From positions 682,001 to 746,000 of the forward strand of contig JAPWFG010000021.1 in NCBI GenBank assembly GCA_028015205.1: a stretch of DNA of 64,000 nt. Reading direction: 5' to 3'. Origin of the DNA: Mytilisepta virgata (Eukaryota; Mollusca; Bivalvia; Mytilida; Mytilidae). Both the position numbers and the translations under genes were made by a program. A model generated the notes under the pieces. The model was not told the origin of the DNA. It worked only from the letters and a program-made list of their open reading frames with translations, and did no database searches. Below are positions 44,989-57,900 of the stretch, piece by piece; position 1 is the first letter of the stretch; each line of letters begins with the position of its first letter.

Positions 44989-45833
44989 GTAGAATGATAT
45001 AATGATATATTGAACCAGTCGACAGTTGAAGCAAGTCCATGTGGTACACGTCAAACCATGTACCGTAAAAGAAGATTTTTATAGGAGAATGAAGGCTTTA
45101 AAAGTTTTGTATCCTATCCTTAATTCTTCTGTACGGGTGATGGATCCTATAAGATAGCCGGTTTTTTTATTGAATCAGTCAAATAATACATTATAAAGAA
45201 TTATCGAAATTACCCGATAACGTGATCAGAATTAGCCGATACCTGATCAAAATTAAACGAAAGTTCTTCTCGGACTCTTTCGGTCACTGAAATGATGTTG
45301 TATTTAGTAAAGCGAAAAATTATGACGCAATCGAAAGTTTAATCAAGCATCTTCGTGATACAAAAGTCAGACTTGTGATTAATTGCTGAACAATGAAAGA
45401 GTACGGAAGTTTAAAGCGCATAATAAAGTTTTAATAACTGATCGAAATATCCCGACTTTCCCCTAAATATAACACAACCCAAATACACACATACATTTGT
45501 ACAAATTTAGACAATGAAGTCCCACAAAACAAAACAAAGTAAATAACCGTAATAATTTTATATTTATCATTTTATGAAATATTTTATGTAGACAAAAAGT
45601 TTCGAGCTATTCGTAAAATTTATATGATACTTGATCGGTAAAATTGTTTACATGTGACTCAAAATTCTAATGATATTTGGTGTATCATACAAATTTACCC
45701 TTATCAAAGGAGAAACTGTCCCCGGTGTTCTCAATGCTACTGAGGCCATGGTTAAAGAGGTGACCTTGACTTCTCACAAACGTTTGTTTGACTATGAGCA
45801 TTTTGCTGATCAAGGTTAATTTGAGACTTGATA

Positions 45834-45977
45834 ATGGAACAACTGCTGATCACAACGATTACAATTTTATTTTTACCTTTGGCCTGTGTTTTAGTATTAG
45901 TTGTCCTTTTAGCGTCAATTGGAAAATCCCTAGGTTTAAGAAAAAAATATGTGAAATTCTTACTGAAGGTTTTTGAG
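45834..45977 (+). CDS. GPAT exon 1 (coding)
   Basis: ATG 45834 gives MEQLLITTITILFLPLACVL.. (membrane anchor) to ..KFLLKVFE, donor GTATGT (45978), phase 0. An in-frame upstream start would add only two residues and is not an ATG. Confidence 0.8.
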
Positions 45978-48900
45978 GTATGTTTTTTTTTCACTATTTG
46001 CATAGAGAAAGGATTTTCCAATTTAACGTTTTCCTGTAAAATTTTGACCTGTTGACGTCCCAAAAGAGATATTTTTACTCCATGAGAATTTTCCTAACTG
46101 AAAAATGAGGAGTTGTTTTGGATCTCCTGTAGTTGGTGATCGCAATACTGGTATACCAGTGTGCACAATACTGGTATAAAAATTTTGTACATGTCAACTC
46201 GAATCTAAGGTAAAACAAGATGGCGTCGCATTCTTGCAGGCTTCAAATGCGACAATAGAAAATCATCGATTAAGAGTCGAAAAACTTATCAAAATCATTT
46301 TTTTTTCCATATTTTCAAATAATATACTTTCATCTACCATAATATGTAAAAATATTCAACGTACCTATAGCCATTAACCTGCAGGCTTCTGCAGGCTTCA
46401 TTTACCTTGGCAGGCTTCTTTTAGTAGGACCGTACCAGTATTGTGTTTTTTTTAAATTAAATAAACAATACATATAGGTAATTAATCTTTTATTAAAGGT
46501 GTCACATAATGCAATTAGCATATGACATGACAATTTTATAAGGCATTTGAATGATTGGACATATAGATGGTGACATTCCAAATTGCCGAATTCCAAAATG
46601 CCGATTCCCAGATTGCCGTGTCCATTTAGCCGACACCCAAATTGCCGATTTTTTCAGATTTCGGTTTTCAAATTTAATTCCCAATTTGCCGAATCCATTT
46701 TGCCGACTTCCAAATTGCCGATTTCCATAATGCTTGACCATGTTTTGGTAAGATTTTGATAGAACAAATGGTTAGCAAAGCTAAATGCAGTAGGGTTTGA
46801 AAATAAATGTTTATCAAACAATAAATTATGCTAAATGAGAAGTTTTGTGTAAACACAGAAATATTAATAAAACAACATAAAACACGCTTACCGAAGAACT
46901 TCAAAGAAACAATACAGTGTTAATTAATTTTGATTAAAATAATTATAATTAAACATTGTAATAAGGTATAAATATAGGTCCAAATACCCTGTCGTCATGT
47001 GGAATGTGTACCAACAAGACATTCGCACCAACAACAAAGTCGAGGGCTGGCACAACTCCATGAACAAAGCAGTAAAGAAATGTCACCCTAACATCTACGA
47101 ATTGTTAAATGTCCTGAAAACCGAGCACAAGTTAATGCCCTAGAATACAGATGTTTATTGTTGGTTCATAACTTATGTTGTTGAGTTTATGCTACACAAT
47201 GACACACTTATAAACACATGTGTGCACTAACGATCATACACTTTGTTCTGTCGTTATCCAATACATCCATAATCGTCAATAGTAAACATGTTAGATGAAA
47301 ATAAACCACATAGAAAAAAAAAGAATTCGGCAAATTGGATTCAGCAATATGGGTTCGGCAAATTGGGACTGTCGGTAAAAATTGAAAATACAAAAATGTC
47401 GGCAAACCGGGGTTCGGCTATAAGGACTCGGCAAATTGGTGATCGGCAATTTGAGGTTCGGCAATCTGGCATGAATTCATATAGATCAGCACTAAACACT
47501 AATAATAAACATAAGGATTATGAGTATCATACCCAAGCAATTGAATCCTACTGGGCCAAGGCTAATTAAATACAAGTTCAAGGAAATGAAAGGAGTATCA
47601 TCTGACCTTTTAAACTAAAGTTAAAAAGTGGATGCACAGCACCATTTGGCCGATTTCGTCATGGAGTGCACAAACAACGATACTGAAGGATGGCATCATC
47701 ACCTCAACCATAAAGCCAAGAAAGGGAACCTGCCATTCTATGTCCTCCTGAAGCTCCTGACCAAACAGGCCCTAAGAGTTCCGTTGCAGCTTAAACTCAT
47801 CAGTGAAGGCAAGCTCCGCCGTACCCAGCGCAAGAAGACCAGGGCAACCCAGGAGAAGTTGTTTGCTTTATGGAAGCAGTTTGCCGATAACAGCCTTAGT
47901 GTTAGCCGACTTTTGAAGAAGTGTGGTGCCATCTATGGTCCAACAGTTTAGTGACATACATATAAAACATTCATTCATTTCATGTGCTTCATGTAACTGT
48001 AGTGCTTTATCTTCATATTATCCATCACTGGTTTTTAGTGCTTGCCTTGGTGCTATTTAGTATTACCGATATTGTTATATTAATTGTTGTTATCGTAATA
48101 AAGAAAGTAAATAATGACTTTTTTGTTTATATTATATGTAATGTATATTTGACGGTCCGAGTGGTCCTTTTGATGGGCTGACTGGTCTTTTTAGTACAAA
48201 TGAACGGGACGAGTGGTCCTGGGCCGAGTTGACCTGCACCCGATGAAAGAATGTGGAGAGATTGTTGGGGCCCAAGTAAAGATGACATATTCACCAATAT
48301 TATGGACCATAATTCTGAGCAGTATCCGATGTAGTTAGTAAAATTTAGACAGACAATACATTATTAGTATTTAGTGCTTTTCTAATGAACAATTGTGTTT
48401 TATAGTGCTCTAACTTTATCACGTGTAACGATTCTTTATTCAGTGTTATTTATATGTCAATCATTGTTATTAGATTATTAGTATATCATCTATATTATAT
48501 GAATAAAATATAATTCATTCTGATTCTTACGAACATAATGAAAAAGTTGATGAAAAATACACTTAAAAACAACTTGGACATAGCATACACCTTAAAGTAT
48601 TGTCTACAATACTGGTATATCAGTAATGTACCAGTATTGTTGTTTTTTTTTTTTTTTAAAGTTACAATACTGGTAGTAAATTTTTATATCAGTATTGCGA
48701 TGAATCACAAACTACAGGAGATCCGTTGTTTTGTTTTCATTATTTATTGCATCCAACAAATAACCGCTCAACGCAATTTGATGAAACTTTCTCTGTGCAT
48801 TAACCTTAATGCAAAGGTGTGCATATATATATTTCATTTTTAGAAATATTTAATATCTTTTGTAAAAATTGATGTCCGCGGCCGACACGTCTTCCTTGGA

Positions 48901-51900
48901 AGACTCACACATTTTTATATTACCTTCTGTAACTATTTGGATAAGATTTTCCAGATGAGACAAATTAAATATTAGAGTTATTTTTTACTCTTTCCTTCTT
49001 GGTATATTGTATACTGTTTATTGGTTGTTTTTTTTGTTCTACTTGAATGATCTTAAATCATAAGAAATCCGTATGAATGGTTGTTTGCATGGTATAGATG
49101 TATGTGTGGGTTGTATATAATTGACTTTCACTATTCATGTTAATTTACATGTCCTTTATTGGCCCTTTGATTAAGAATAAAGAATTTTGATTTGATATAC
49201 CCTTACCAATGATTTTTCAGAGACCTGTAGTCCAAAACCAAGTATTGTTATCCATATAGAAATGACAGTGACAAAAATTTATCAAAATAAGCATTTTCAT
49301 GTTACCATGCATGTTTTTCTAGTTTGGTCAGCAGAAAATCAGAAAAATAGAAAAACAACAAAAAAGAGAAGTTACTGGGGATGGAGAAGAGGAAGAGGAG
49401 GATGACAGTGAAGTTAATGATGAAGGTATTTTAATAGACCAATGAGGATGTGGATATTAGAATGATCAAGTGATAATAATTACAAAAATAATGCTTATTT
49501 TGAAGGATTTGATACTAAGGTGTAACGAAACAAATTTTATTTGGTTTAAAATCCACACAAGTAGGCTTAGGACTGTTACCAATACAAACCAAGGCAAAGA
49601 ACATAACATAAAAGCTCAAATATACATCATAATCTACTGAAAAAACTAATAAATGATCATTGTTTGGGAAGTCAAGACTTCCAAAAAGTTAAAATGTGAC
49701 ATGTTTGAAGAACCAATGTCCAGAATAGTCAGGGAGAAGAACACATTTAGCACAGGGCAAGGATTATTCAGTTCTTGTTGCTGATTTTAGTATAGTGGTA
49801 AATAGTTTTTATTTGAAAACAAATACGTATATATGCCAGCTATATTTTAGATAATGTATCATATGTTGAATTTACCAGTTGCTTTTTTTATGTTTTGTTA
49901 TTTTGTGTGATTTTATGCCCCCGACGGAAGGCGAGGGGGCATTATGTGTTATCCTTAGCCGTCCATCCAGTTTTTATTTCCCGCACTCTAACTTTAGTTT
50001 GCCTTTTCCAAATTTTATGAAACTCACTCTTCTTTTATCAAGTTATCATTTTTTATACTTCTTGATTCTGCTTTTTTTGAAAATGATAAAATATTGATGT
50101 ATAATCAAAATTTAGTAAATTTATATCAAATTTTAAACTTTTAAAAATGGAAATAAAAATGTGAAATTTGAATTCACTATATAATTTTTCCATCCTATTA
50201 AAAGTTGATTCTTGCAAGGATACTTAGTGTGTTAAGAGACATTTTAAAAATGTATAAATATACATTGTACATCACCATACTGTGAACATATATTTAGTGA
50301 AAAAGAAGCTGCCTGAGTGACCCCAAACTGGATTTGCATTTGTCACTGTCTTGAGCTGCCTTCCCAATTGTTGTACTTCTTCAAACTAATAATTTATCAG
50401 ATGTTTCCTTTTCAATACACATTGTAAAATGCTATGACTACTGTTTACTTCTATCTACATAATAGTAGAATTTGATATTATTTGTTAGGGAAAAGAGTAA
50501 TAAGAAGGGATATATCAGTGTCGTTAGATGGCCTGAAGATAAATGAAAAGAGATTAGATCTACAGCTTGGTTATATGGAAAAGAAAGAGTTTCACATATC
50601 TGATGCCATGTATTTTGCCAAATGTGGAATGGAGGTATAACACATTAAATCAGTAAATACTGTTATTGGAGTAATTTATCTTAGATTATGAATACTATAA
50701 ATTCAAATATTTATGCATTCAATTATGATAGCATAGAATAATTTGACATTAATTTATATAATTCAAGTACATATTTAAAAGAATACAACATGTCACTATC
50801 ACAAAATTAAAAGGACTTTTTGAGAAAAAAATCAGCATCAGGAGGAAAGTAGAAAGTGTTAACTAATTTTCTCAGGTCTAATAAACACTAATGAGAGATA
50901 CCATTACTAGATGCAGACTGTTCATGGATTTTACTATTAAATATATTCTTGCATTGTTTTCCTGTTAAATTTCTAAAACATTCACATGCTTCTGTTTGTT
51001 TTGTCTTCTTTTAACACTCCGAAATATTCACATACTTACATGTAGGTCATTATTTGCTGTAGAGAAATATTTGATTTATAAAATACTGCATTGATTATGT
51101 TATGTTGTCAACGTTTATGTTTCTCACTTCAGGCAATTATTGAAGATGATGTCACCAAATGTTTTACTGCTGAAGGTGTGTATTACACAGTTATGGTCTT
51201 CTTAAAGAGATGAACAACTAAAATTGTTAACTATCAACAGTTGTCTTAATAGATAACCATTATATGCTCTCAGTTCTGCATCTGTGTAGATGATTTTTGT
51301 TTAAAAAATCAGATTTAGCCTTTAAGAACATTGATTAACAATGTTAGGAAAATCCTCTGCATTGAAATCTGTATGCTATTTTCATTTTCAATTTGTGCAT
51401 TTAATTCCATTTAGGAATTGTTGTCTCTTAGAAATTTACCATATATATTTTCTCTATTAACTATCAGGAATTCACCTTACAAAAAATATAACTCAATATT
51501 GATCTTAAAATACATGTACAATAGCAATATGTAGCACACAACAATAATCTACTTAATATTATTTCCCATCACACACGACTTCATAACAACTTTTGATAGA
51601 ATTACAAATTTATTTTTTTGGTCGAAATTTTAACATATTTTGTGTTAGTTCTTCAGCATGAAAACAAAGCATACTATATATAGCTAGTTCATTGTACAAG
51701 ACAAAGTATACTAGTTCATTGTACAAAACCAAAATTGTTGTTTCTTGCCTCCTTATTTTTTACTCCCCCCTCAAAAAAAAAAAAACCAAGGCATTCATGT
51801 ATAAAGCATTTCCTTATTATATGCCATGCTCAAAAAGTTTGATTTTGGTAAATTTCACAAAAATATTCTAAATTTTGACAGGATGTCACTCTTGTATGGA

Positions 51901-54900
51901 CAATTTTTATCTAGACTTGCAATTGAAACAAGTTAGATCCAACTTTTGTGTTGAAATTACCTTTTCAAGATTGAATTAAAGGATTGAAAATTAAAAGCTA
52001 AAAAAAATTCCAACCAACATATTAAGAAAGAGGAGTATATATCTATTTTTTGCTGCATATAATAAAATGTACCAGGCAACAGTTTCTAATAGCTTTTGAC
52101 AAATTTGGGATGCTTGATTTCCCGCAAAGATTACCCAACTGTCTGATTTTGAAATCAGAATTTATTCATAGTTTTGCCTGGAATGATATCACTCATCCAG
52201 CAGTAAAAATTTCATTATTTTATTTATCAAAACTGATTTAATATTGTTGAAGGCATGTTTTTTTTAGAATTAAAGTCGTGGAATTTTCTGACAAGAACCA
52301 CACAAGGACACCAGTTTATTAGGTATGATTTATTAAATAATTTACAGTGTGATGGTAAAGGTTTGAGAGAAATTGTAACATAACAAACAGGCAATTTGAG
52401 CTCTGTAACAGATTTCAAGAAACAGTATACAAAGGTATCAGAATAATCCCTGTCATTTATCAAACATAAGTAGTCATAGTTCAGGAGCTTTTAACTAACA
52501 TAGATATTAAAGGCTGTATTGTAAGCTCAGACTGTCTGAAGTTCAAAGGAGTTGTTCAGAAAAAGTTTGTTAGAAGTTTTTGTCTAAGACAGTATAAATC
52601 AAAGAAAGTAACATTTACTATCAGTATGTTATAGACCATTTAAGGAACTGACACCATATGTCAAATTGGACAGTTATTTTAAAACAAAAAGAACCTGTTA
52701 GGTAAAGTATATTGAACTATTGAAATATATTGATCTTCAGATATTTCTTTCGATATATTTCAAACTACATTTTTGTTTTAGTAATTCATACAAATGATTT
52801 TTTTTGTCTGGTGAAAGTGGAAAATCCATGCATTTAACAATGTATTCAATTTTCTTTAATTATAGGAATTTAAGGTATGCTGATGTAATTCAACTAGGTT
52901 TGTAATAAATGTACTTGTATTTTGTGATTTATTTTGAGTTCAAATGAACTTGGTAGAATGTCTCTATAGGCCATATTGTGAATTATTTTTTTTTATCAAT
53001 TAAAATATATATTTGGTAGAATGTATTTATTTTAAACTGTGAAATTTTTTCAGACTTTAATGTTTAAGTTTTTATTTCATTTCAAATCCTTATGAAGCAT
53101 GTATACTTATGGACAGTGTTGGGAAGCAGCTTTTTAAGTAATAATTTGTTGTATCAATGTAATGAATATTTTTTCTGAAATAATTTAATATCATGTAATA
53201 ACAGAACTTTATTGGCAATTGACTTAATTAAAAAACTTTCACTTTCTTGTATTAAAATAATAAAATTAATATGCAGCATATTTTAATAACAGAAACCTGA
53301 ATTTTGCATTCCTTCTGGGAAATCCTTTATATGTCCCTGATAGATAAGGCAAAAATAAAAATAAAAATCTTGAACTATTTGATTGTAATAATATTTGAAA
53401 TGGCATGTTTAGTGAATATATAAATGAAAGACTAGAAATTTGATATCTGCACATTGTCCTAAATGTGTGTATTTATCTATTAAACTTATATGACAATCAT
53501 AGAGGTTAAAAATAGAATTAATCGTACAGACCTCTTAGATAATAATGCATCTCCTCAAATCTTTGCTCACTTATTTATAATTTCTATAGTCAATTACATA
53601 AAAAATTTGTACAAAATAAACATTACTGATTTCAAGTAAACTGTAAGTATTTTGGTATTGATTGGTAAGCTATTCCCCACTGACTGATTAAGAGTGTGGA
53701 AAACAATTATAATCTTCCAATAAGAATTTTTCTTTATATGTATTGTACCTTATTTCTTATTTGTTGTACAAAATATGATAACCAATATTTATTCAAAAGG
53801 CTGCTTATCAGCATTTTTATTGCATGGAAATTTGTTTTTATGGTATGAAGAATGACTATTTCTTTCCATCTGTGTTTCAGTGTTGATAAATTCTGGTGGG
53901 ACTGCCTTTATCTTTAAATTAGCTGAATGGTATTAATCTTTTTAGCTCACCTGGCCAAAGGCCATGTGAGCTTTTGTCATCACTTGGCATCCGTCGTCCG
54001 TTCGTCCGTCATCCATTAACTTTTCACATTTTAATCTTCTCCTCTGGAACCACTGGGCCAAATGCAATTAAATTTGGCAGGAAGCATCTATGTAAGATCC
54101 TTTAATGCTCATATCATCATGATCGGAAAACAAATATGTCTGCCATGGGCAATTGTTGTTTCTGATTGGCTGAGTTTTAAAAAGTCTTCTCTGAAACTGC
54201 TGTGCCAAATGGAACAAAATTTGACAGAAAGTATATATGGGAGGTCCTGTATAAAGTTTTTTCATTTTGTCCAGATCAGACTACAAATATGGCTGTTATG
54301 AGCAGTTCTTGTTTCTAATTGGTTGATTAAAAAAAATTCTCTCCTCTGAAATCGCTTGTCCAAATGGAACAAAACTTGACAGAAAGCATCTATGGGAGGA
54401 TCTTTATAAAGTTTCCCCATTTCGTCCTGATCGGGCAAAAAACATGGCCCCAATAAGCAATTCTTGTTCCTCGGTTGATTAAAAAAAATTTTTTTCTCTG
54501 GAACTGCTTATCCAAATGGAACGAAACTTGACAGGAAGCATATATGGGAGGTTCTTCACAAAATATCTTTATTTCATCCTGATCGGAGTACATATATGGT
54601 CACCACTGGCAGTTCTTGTTTCTGATTGGCTAATATAAAAGAATCTTCTCCTCTGAAATCGCTTGCCAAATGGAACAAAACCTGACAGGAAGCATATATA
54701 GGAGGTCCTTTATAAAGTTTCTTCATTTTGTCCCGATCGGAATACAAATTTGGCCGCCATAGGCAGTTCTTGTTTATGATTGGCTGATATAAAAAAATAT
54801 TCTCCTCTGAAGTCGCTTGGCCAAATGGAATGAAACTTGACAGAAAGCATCTAATTGGGAGGTTCTATACAAAAGTTTCTCAATTTGTGCAGATCAGGCA

Positions 54901-57900
54901 ACACATGGCCACCATGGGCAATTTTTGTTTCTGATTGGTTGATTTTTAAAAAAAATATTTTCTCTTAAACTGCTTGGCCAAATAGAGCCAAACTTGACAG
55001 AAAGTGTCTATGACATATAACAAAAATCTACAGAACAGCAGAATTGCTTGAAACCAAACATGGTCTGAATGTTCCTTTTTAAGGTGATCACCATATGTTG
55101 TTCACCAATTCAAAATGCCCTTCAGCAGAGGACTTAGGTTAACATAAGACCCTATGTTACTTCTCTCTTTGAGGTACATCAATAAAATGGCTTTCATGCC
55201 TGTTGAGCGATACAGGCTCAGCCCTCTGAGCCTCTAGGTAAAATTAAAATTTATAAACATGACAAATTTGCTTACCCACTTTAAAATTGGAAAGTTAATC
55301 TTCAGTGGAACTAAGAATATATATCCCATTATATATATATATATCTTCTCTAATTATGTGATTACTTTAAAAAGTATATATGTTGACCAAGCTGACATTA
55401 GATGTGTTTAATACATACATTCAGGTATTTTTCATAGTCACCTGACAGCAATGCCAAAGGGGACTATAGGTTTACACTCCATCCGTCTGTCAGTCACACA
55501 GTTTTTCAGAGTTTTTCCAGTAACTGTTGAACCAGCTGATCTTATTTTTGGTGTGTGAGTTTTATAATGATGAGCTACAGTTTGAGTTGCATTCTGATCC
55601 GATAATTATTGTGAGAGTTATTGCACTTGGAAATAGAAATTGCCCAAATAAGCATTGGATGATTTTTCTCGCAGCTGTAGTCGGTAGGGGACATTGTATT
55701 GCTCAGCAGTACTCTCTGAATGCTTGTTTTAGGCTTTGAGCACAACTGATGAGTTGTAAATCTATGAAATGTGCACATCTTGTGCATCAAAATTGATATC
55801 AACTAATTGATTTTTAACCAGAATTTCCAGCAAAAAATATGGTTATTAGTTTGGAGATGTATAGCTCAAAACAGTGTTGAAGGAAAATCCAAATATTCAT
55901 ATTCTGGCTCATGGTTTGATAATTAAGATATGAATAGCCTGTCAAAATCCAAACATAATAATTATCCCACGAAAAAAAATTACCAATACTCGAATCTAGC
56001 TATATACAGGGTGTTTTCTGACTAATAATCTTTTTGATTAAGCTTCATGGAATAAAAATTACAAGTGCAAATTTCTCACTCTGCTGAATATATTTTTAAT
56101 TTCCACCAAAATGATTGCATATGTCAGAAAAAAATAAGTATTGGTATACTGATTATAGTTTCATTATCACACCCGTAAAAAAATTATACTATGGGTAGGG
56201 TATACACTAAAAATATTGAACACAGTTCCTCGTAGGATTTTTTATGCCCCCGCAACTAAAAGTCGGGGGCATATTGTTTTATCCCTGTCTGTCCGTCTGT
56301 CCATCTGTCTGTCCGTCCCATTATTGGTCTATAGTTATTCCGCATAACTCATCCTACAGTTTGAATCCTAGGAATTTTTCACTTTGCTGTCTGTTTGTAC
56401 ATATATTGAAGGTGTGCATGTGGTCAGGGTTTTGATTTTTATTACTATTTGCTCTTTTGGGATATAGTTGAACTTTGTCATTTTTTGGAGTATTTAATTG
56501 CATAAGAGGAGCGTTTCCGGATAACTTCTTCCACAGTTTGAATGCTAGGAAGTTTTACTACCTTTGCTGGCTGTTTGTACATATATTGAAGGCCCCCGCA
56601 CTCCACTCTTAAGTAACTGTATTATAACAAAGTCAATGTAGGACTTTCTTTGAGATATTTTTGTGTCTGGGAGACACAACTTATGCCCCCGAAGATGTGA
56701 GTTATTTTAAAATACACAAAGTTGAGCATGGGAGCACATAGGTCAAAGGTTCAGATCAAATGGTAGCTCCTTAATCAGCATTGTATGACATCTATTTTTA
56801 AGATAAAAACCAAAACCCTGACCAGAGTGGAGTGCAGGGGCATCACTTTGTCTAGTTCTTGGTGAGTCCTGGACTAATCACTGATGAAATTGGTGATTCC
56901 CACCAAATTTTCATGCATCCCACATTTTTTTTTGATGAGTCTAGCCAGACGTTCTACTGGCATTTAAATGAGAGCAGATGTTCCGTTGTTAGTCTGCAGT
57001 TCATTGGTTTTTTTTAGAAATATACTAGTATAGAAAATCTTCTTCTTGAGAACTGCTGTACCAGTTGAAACCAAATATGGCTTGAAGTTTCCTTGTGGAA
57101 GGTTTCTTGTGAGGTACCAACTGAGAAAGTTGTTACTTGGCCATTGGCCGATCAATGTGGCCGTCAGTGGGGGCTTAGTTTTACATTGGGCCATATGTGA
57201 AATGTATAGAACCACTGAAAAAATTGACACAAATATGGCTTAAAGATTCCTTGTAAGGTACTGACCAAGTGTTGTTATTTTGTTGCTGATCGACCATACA
57301 ATATGGCTGCCAGGGGGGGACTTAGTTATACATTGGACCCATGGTAAATATAAAGAAAAATCTTCTTCTTGAGAAATGCTGTACCAATTGAAACCAAATA
57401 TGGCTTGAAGTTTCCTTGTGAGGTTCCAATCGAGGGTTGTTATTTTTTTGGCAATCAGCCTACCAATATGGCTGCCAGTTGGGGGCTTTACATTAGATTC
57501 TATGGAAAATATCTAGAAAACTCTTCTTGAAAACCACTGAATCAGCTGAAACCAAATATGACTTAAAGATTCTTTGTGAGGTACTTACTGAGAATGAATC
57601 AAACAAAGATACCTTTTGTTTTTGACAATACCAGACTTTTCTAAATACCCAACTTCAAGGAAAGCACTTATCATGAATGGGTTTTCCCATCCTAGTTTTT
57701 ACTGTAATATGGTGAATAAATGCAAAACTCTTGCTAGTAACCATAGAAACTTTGTAGTTACTTAAGATCTTTTCACAGTAAGGACTACAAAATATGAAAC
57801 TATGTGCAATTCTGTAAAAATTGCTCTTTATCCCAAAGAATTGACTTTAAATTTTACTGGCCTCTCACAAATACTGCCAATTTCTATTCAACTCTATGAC

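Larger units (their letters stand above)
42334..45464. mobile_element. 3.1-kb TIR element, TA target duplication
   Basis: GGGGAAAGTCGGGATATT at 42334-42351 and its exact reverse complement at 45447-45464, flanked by TA on both sides. TTCGATCA recurs near both ends. The interior has one 77-codon frame (43228-43461), a nested MITE and a hammerhead-like motif, but no recognisable transposase, so it is non-autonomous or decayed. TA duplication fits Tc1/mariner and some other superfamilies; not assigned. Confidence 0.65.
46120..48724. mobile_element. TIR DNA transposon (GGATCTCCTG ends) with 8-bp TSD
   Basis: Left end GGATCTCCTGTAGTTGGTGA and right end (reverse complement) GGATCTCCTGTAGTTTGTGA; both continue with CGCAATACTG and ACTGGTAT-type repeats. 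GTTGTTTT is duplicated exactly at both flanks (46112-46119 and 48725-48732). 2605 bp. It contains a nested MULE-like element and a MULE transposase C-terminal fragment, so the interior is mosaic. Lies in GPAT intron 1. Confidence 0.8.

Noticed and set aside
45752..46063. 103-codon minus-strand frame
   Set aside because: Overlaps GPAT coding exon 1, which has a clear membrane-anchor product and correct splice phase.
56886..56900. Another CTGATGA word (possible hammerhead)
   Set aside because: No GAAA core or pairing arms at the required spacing.
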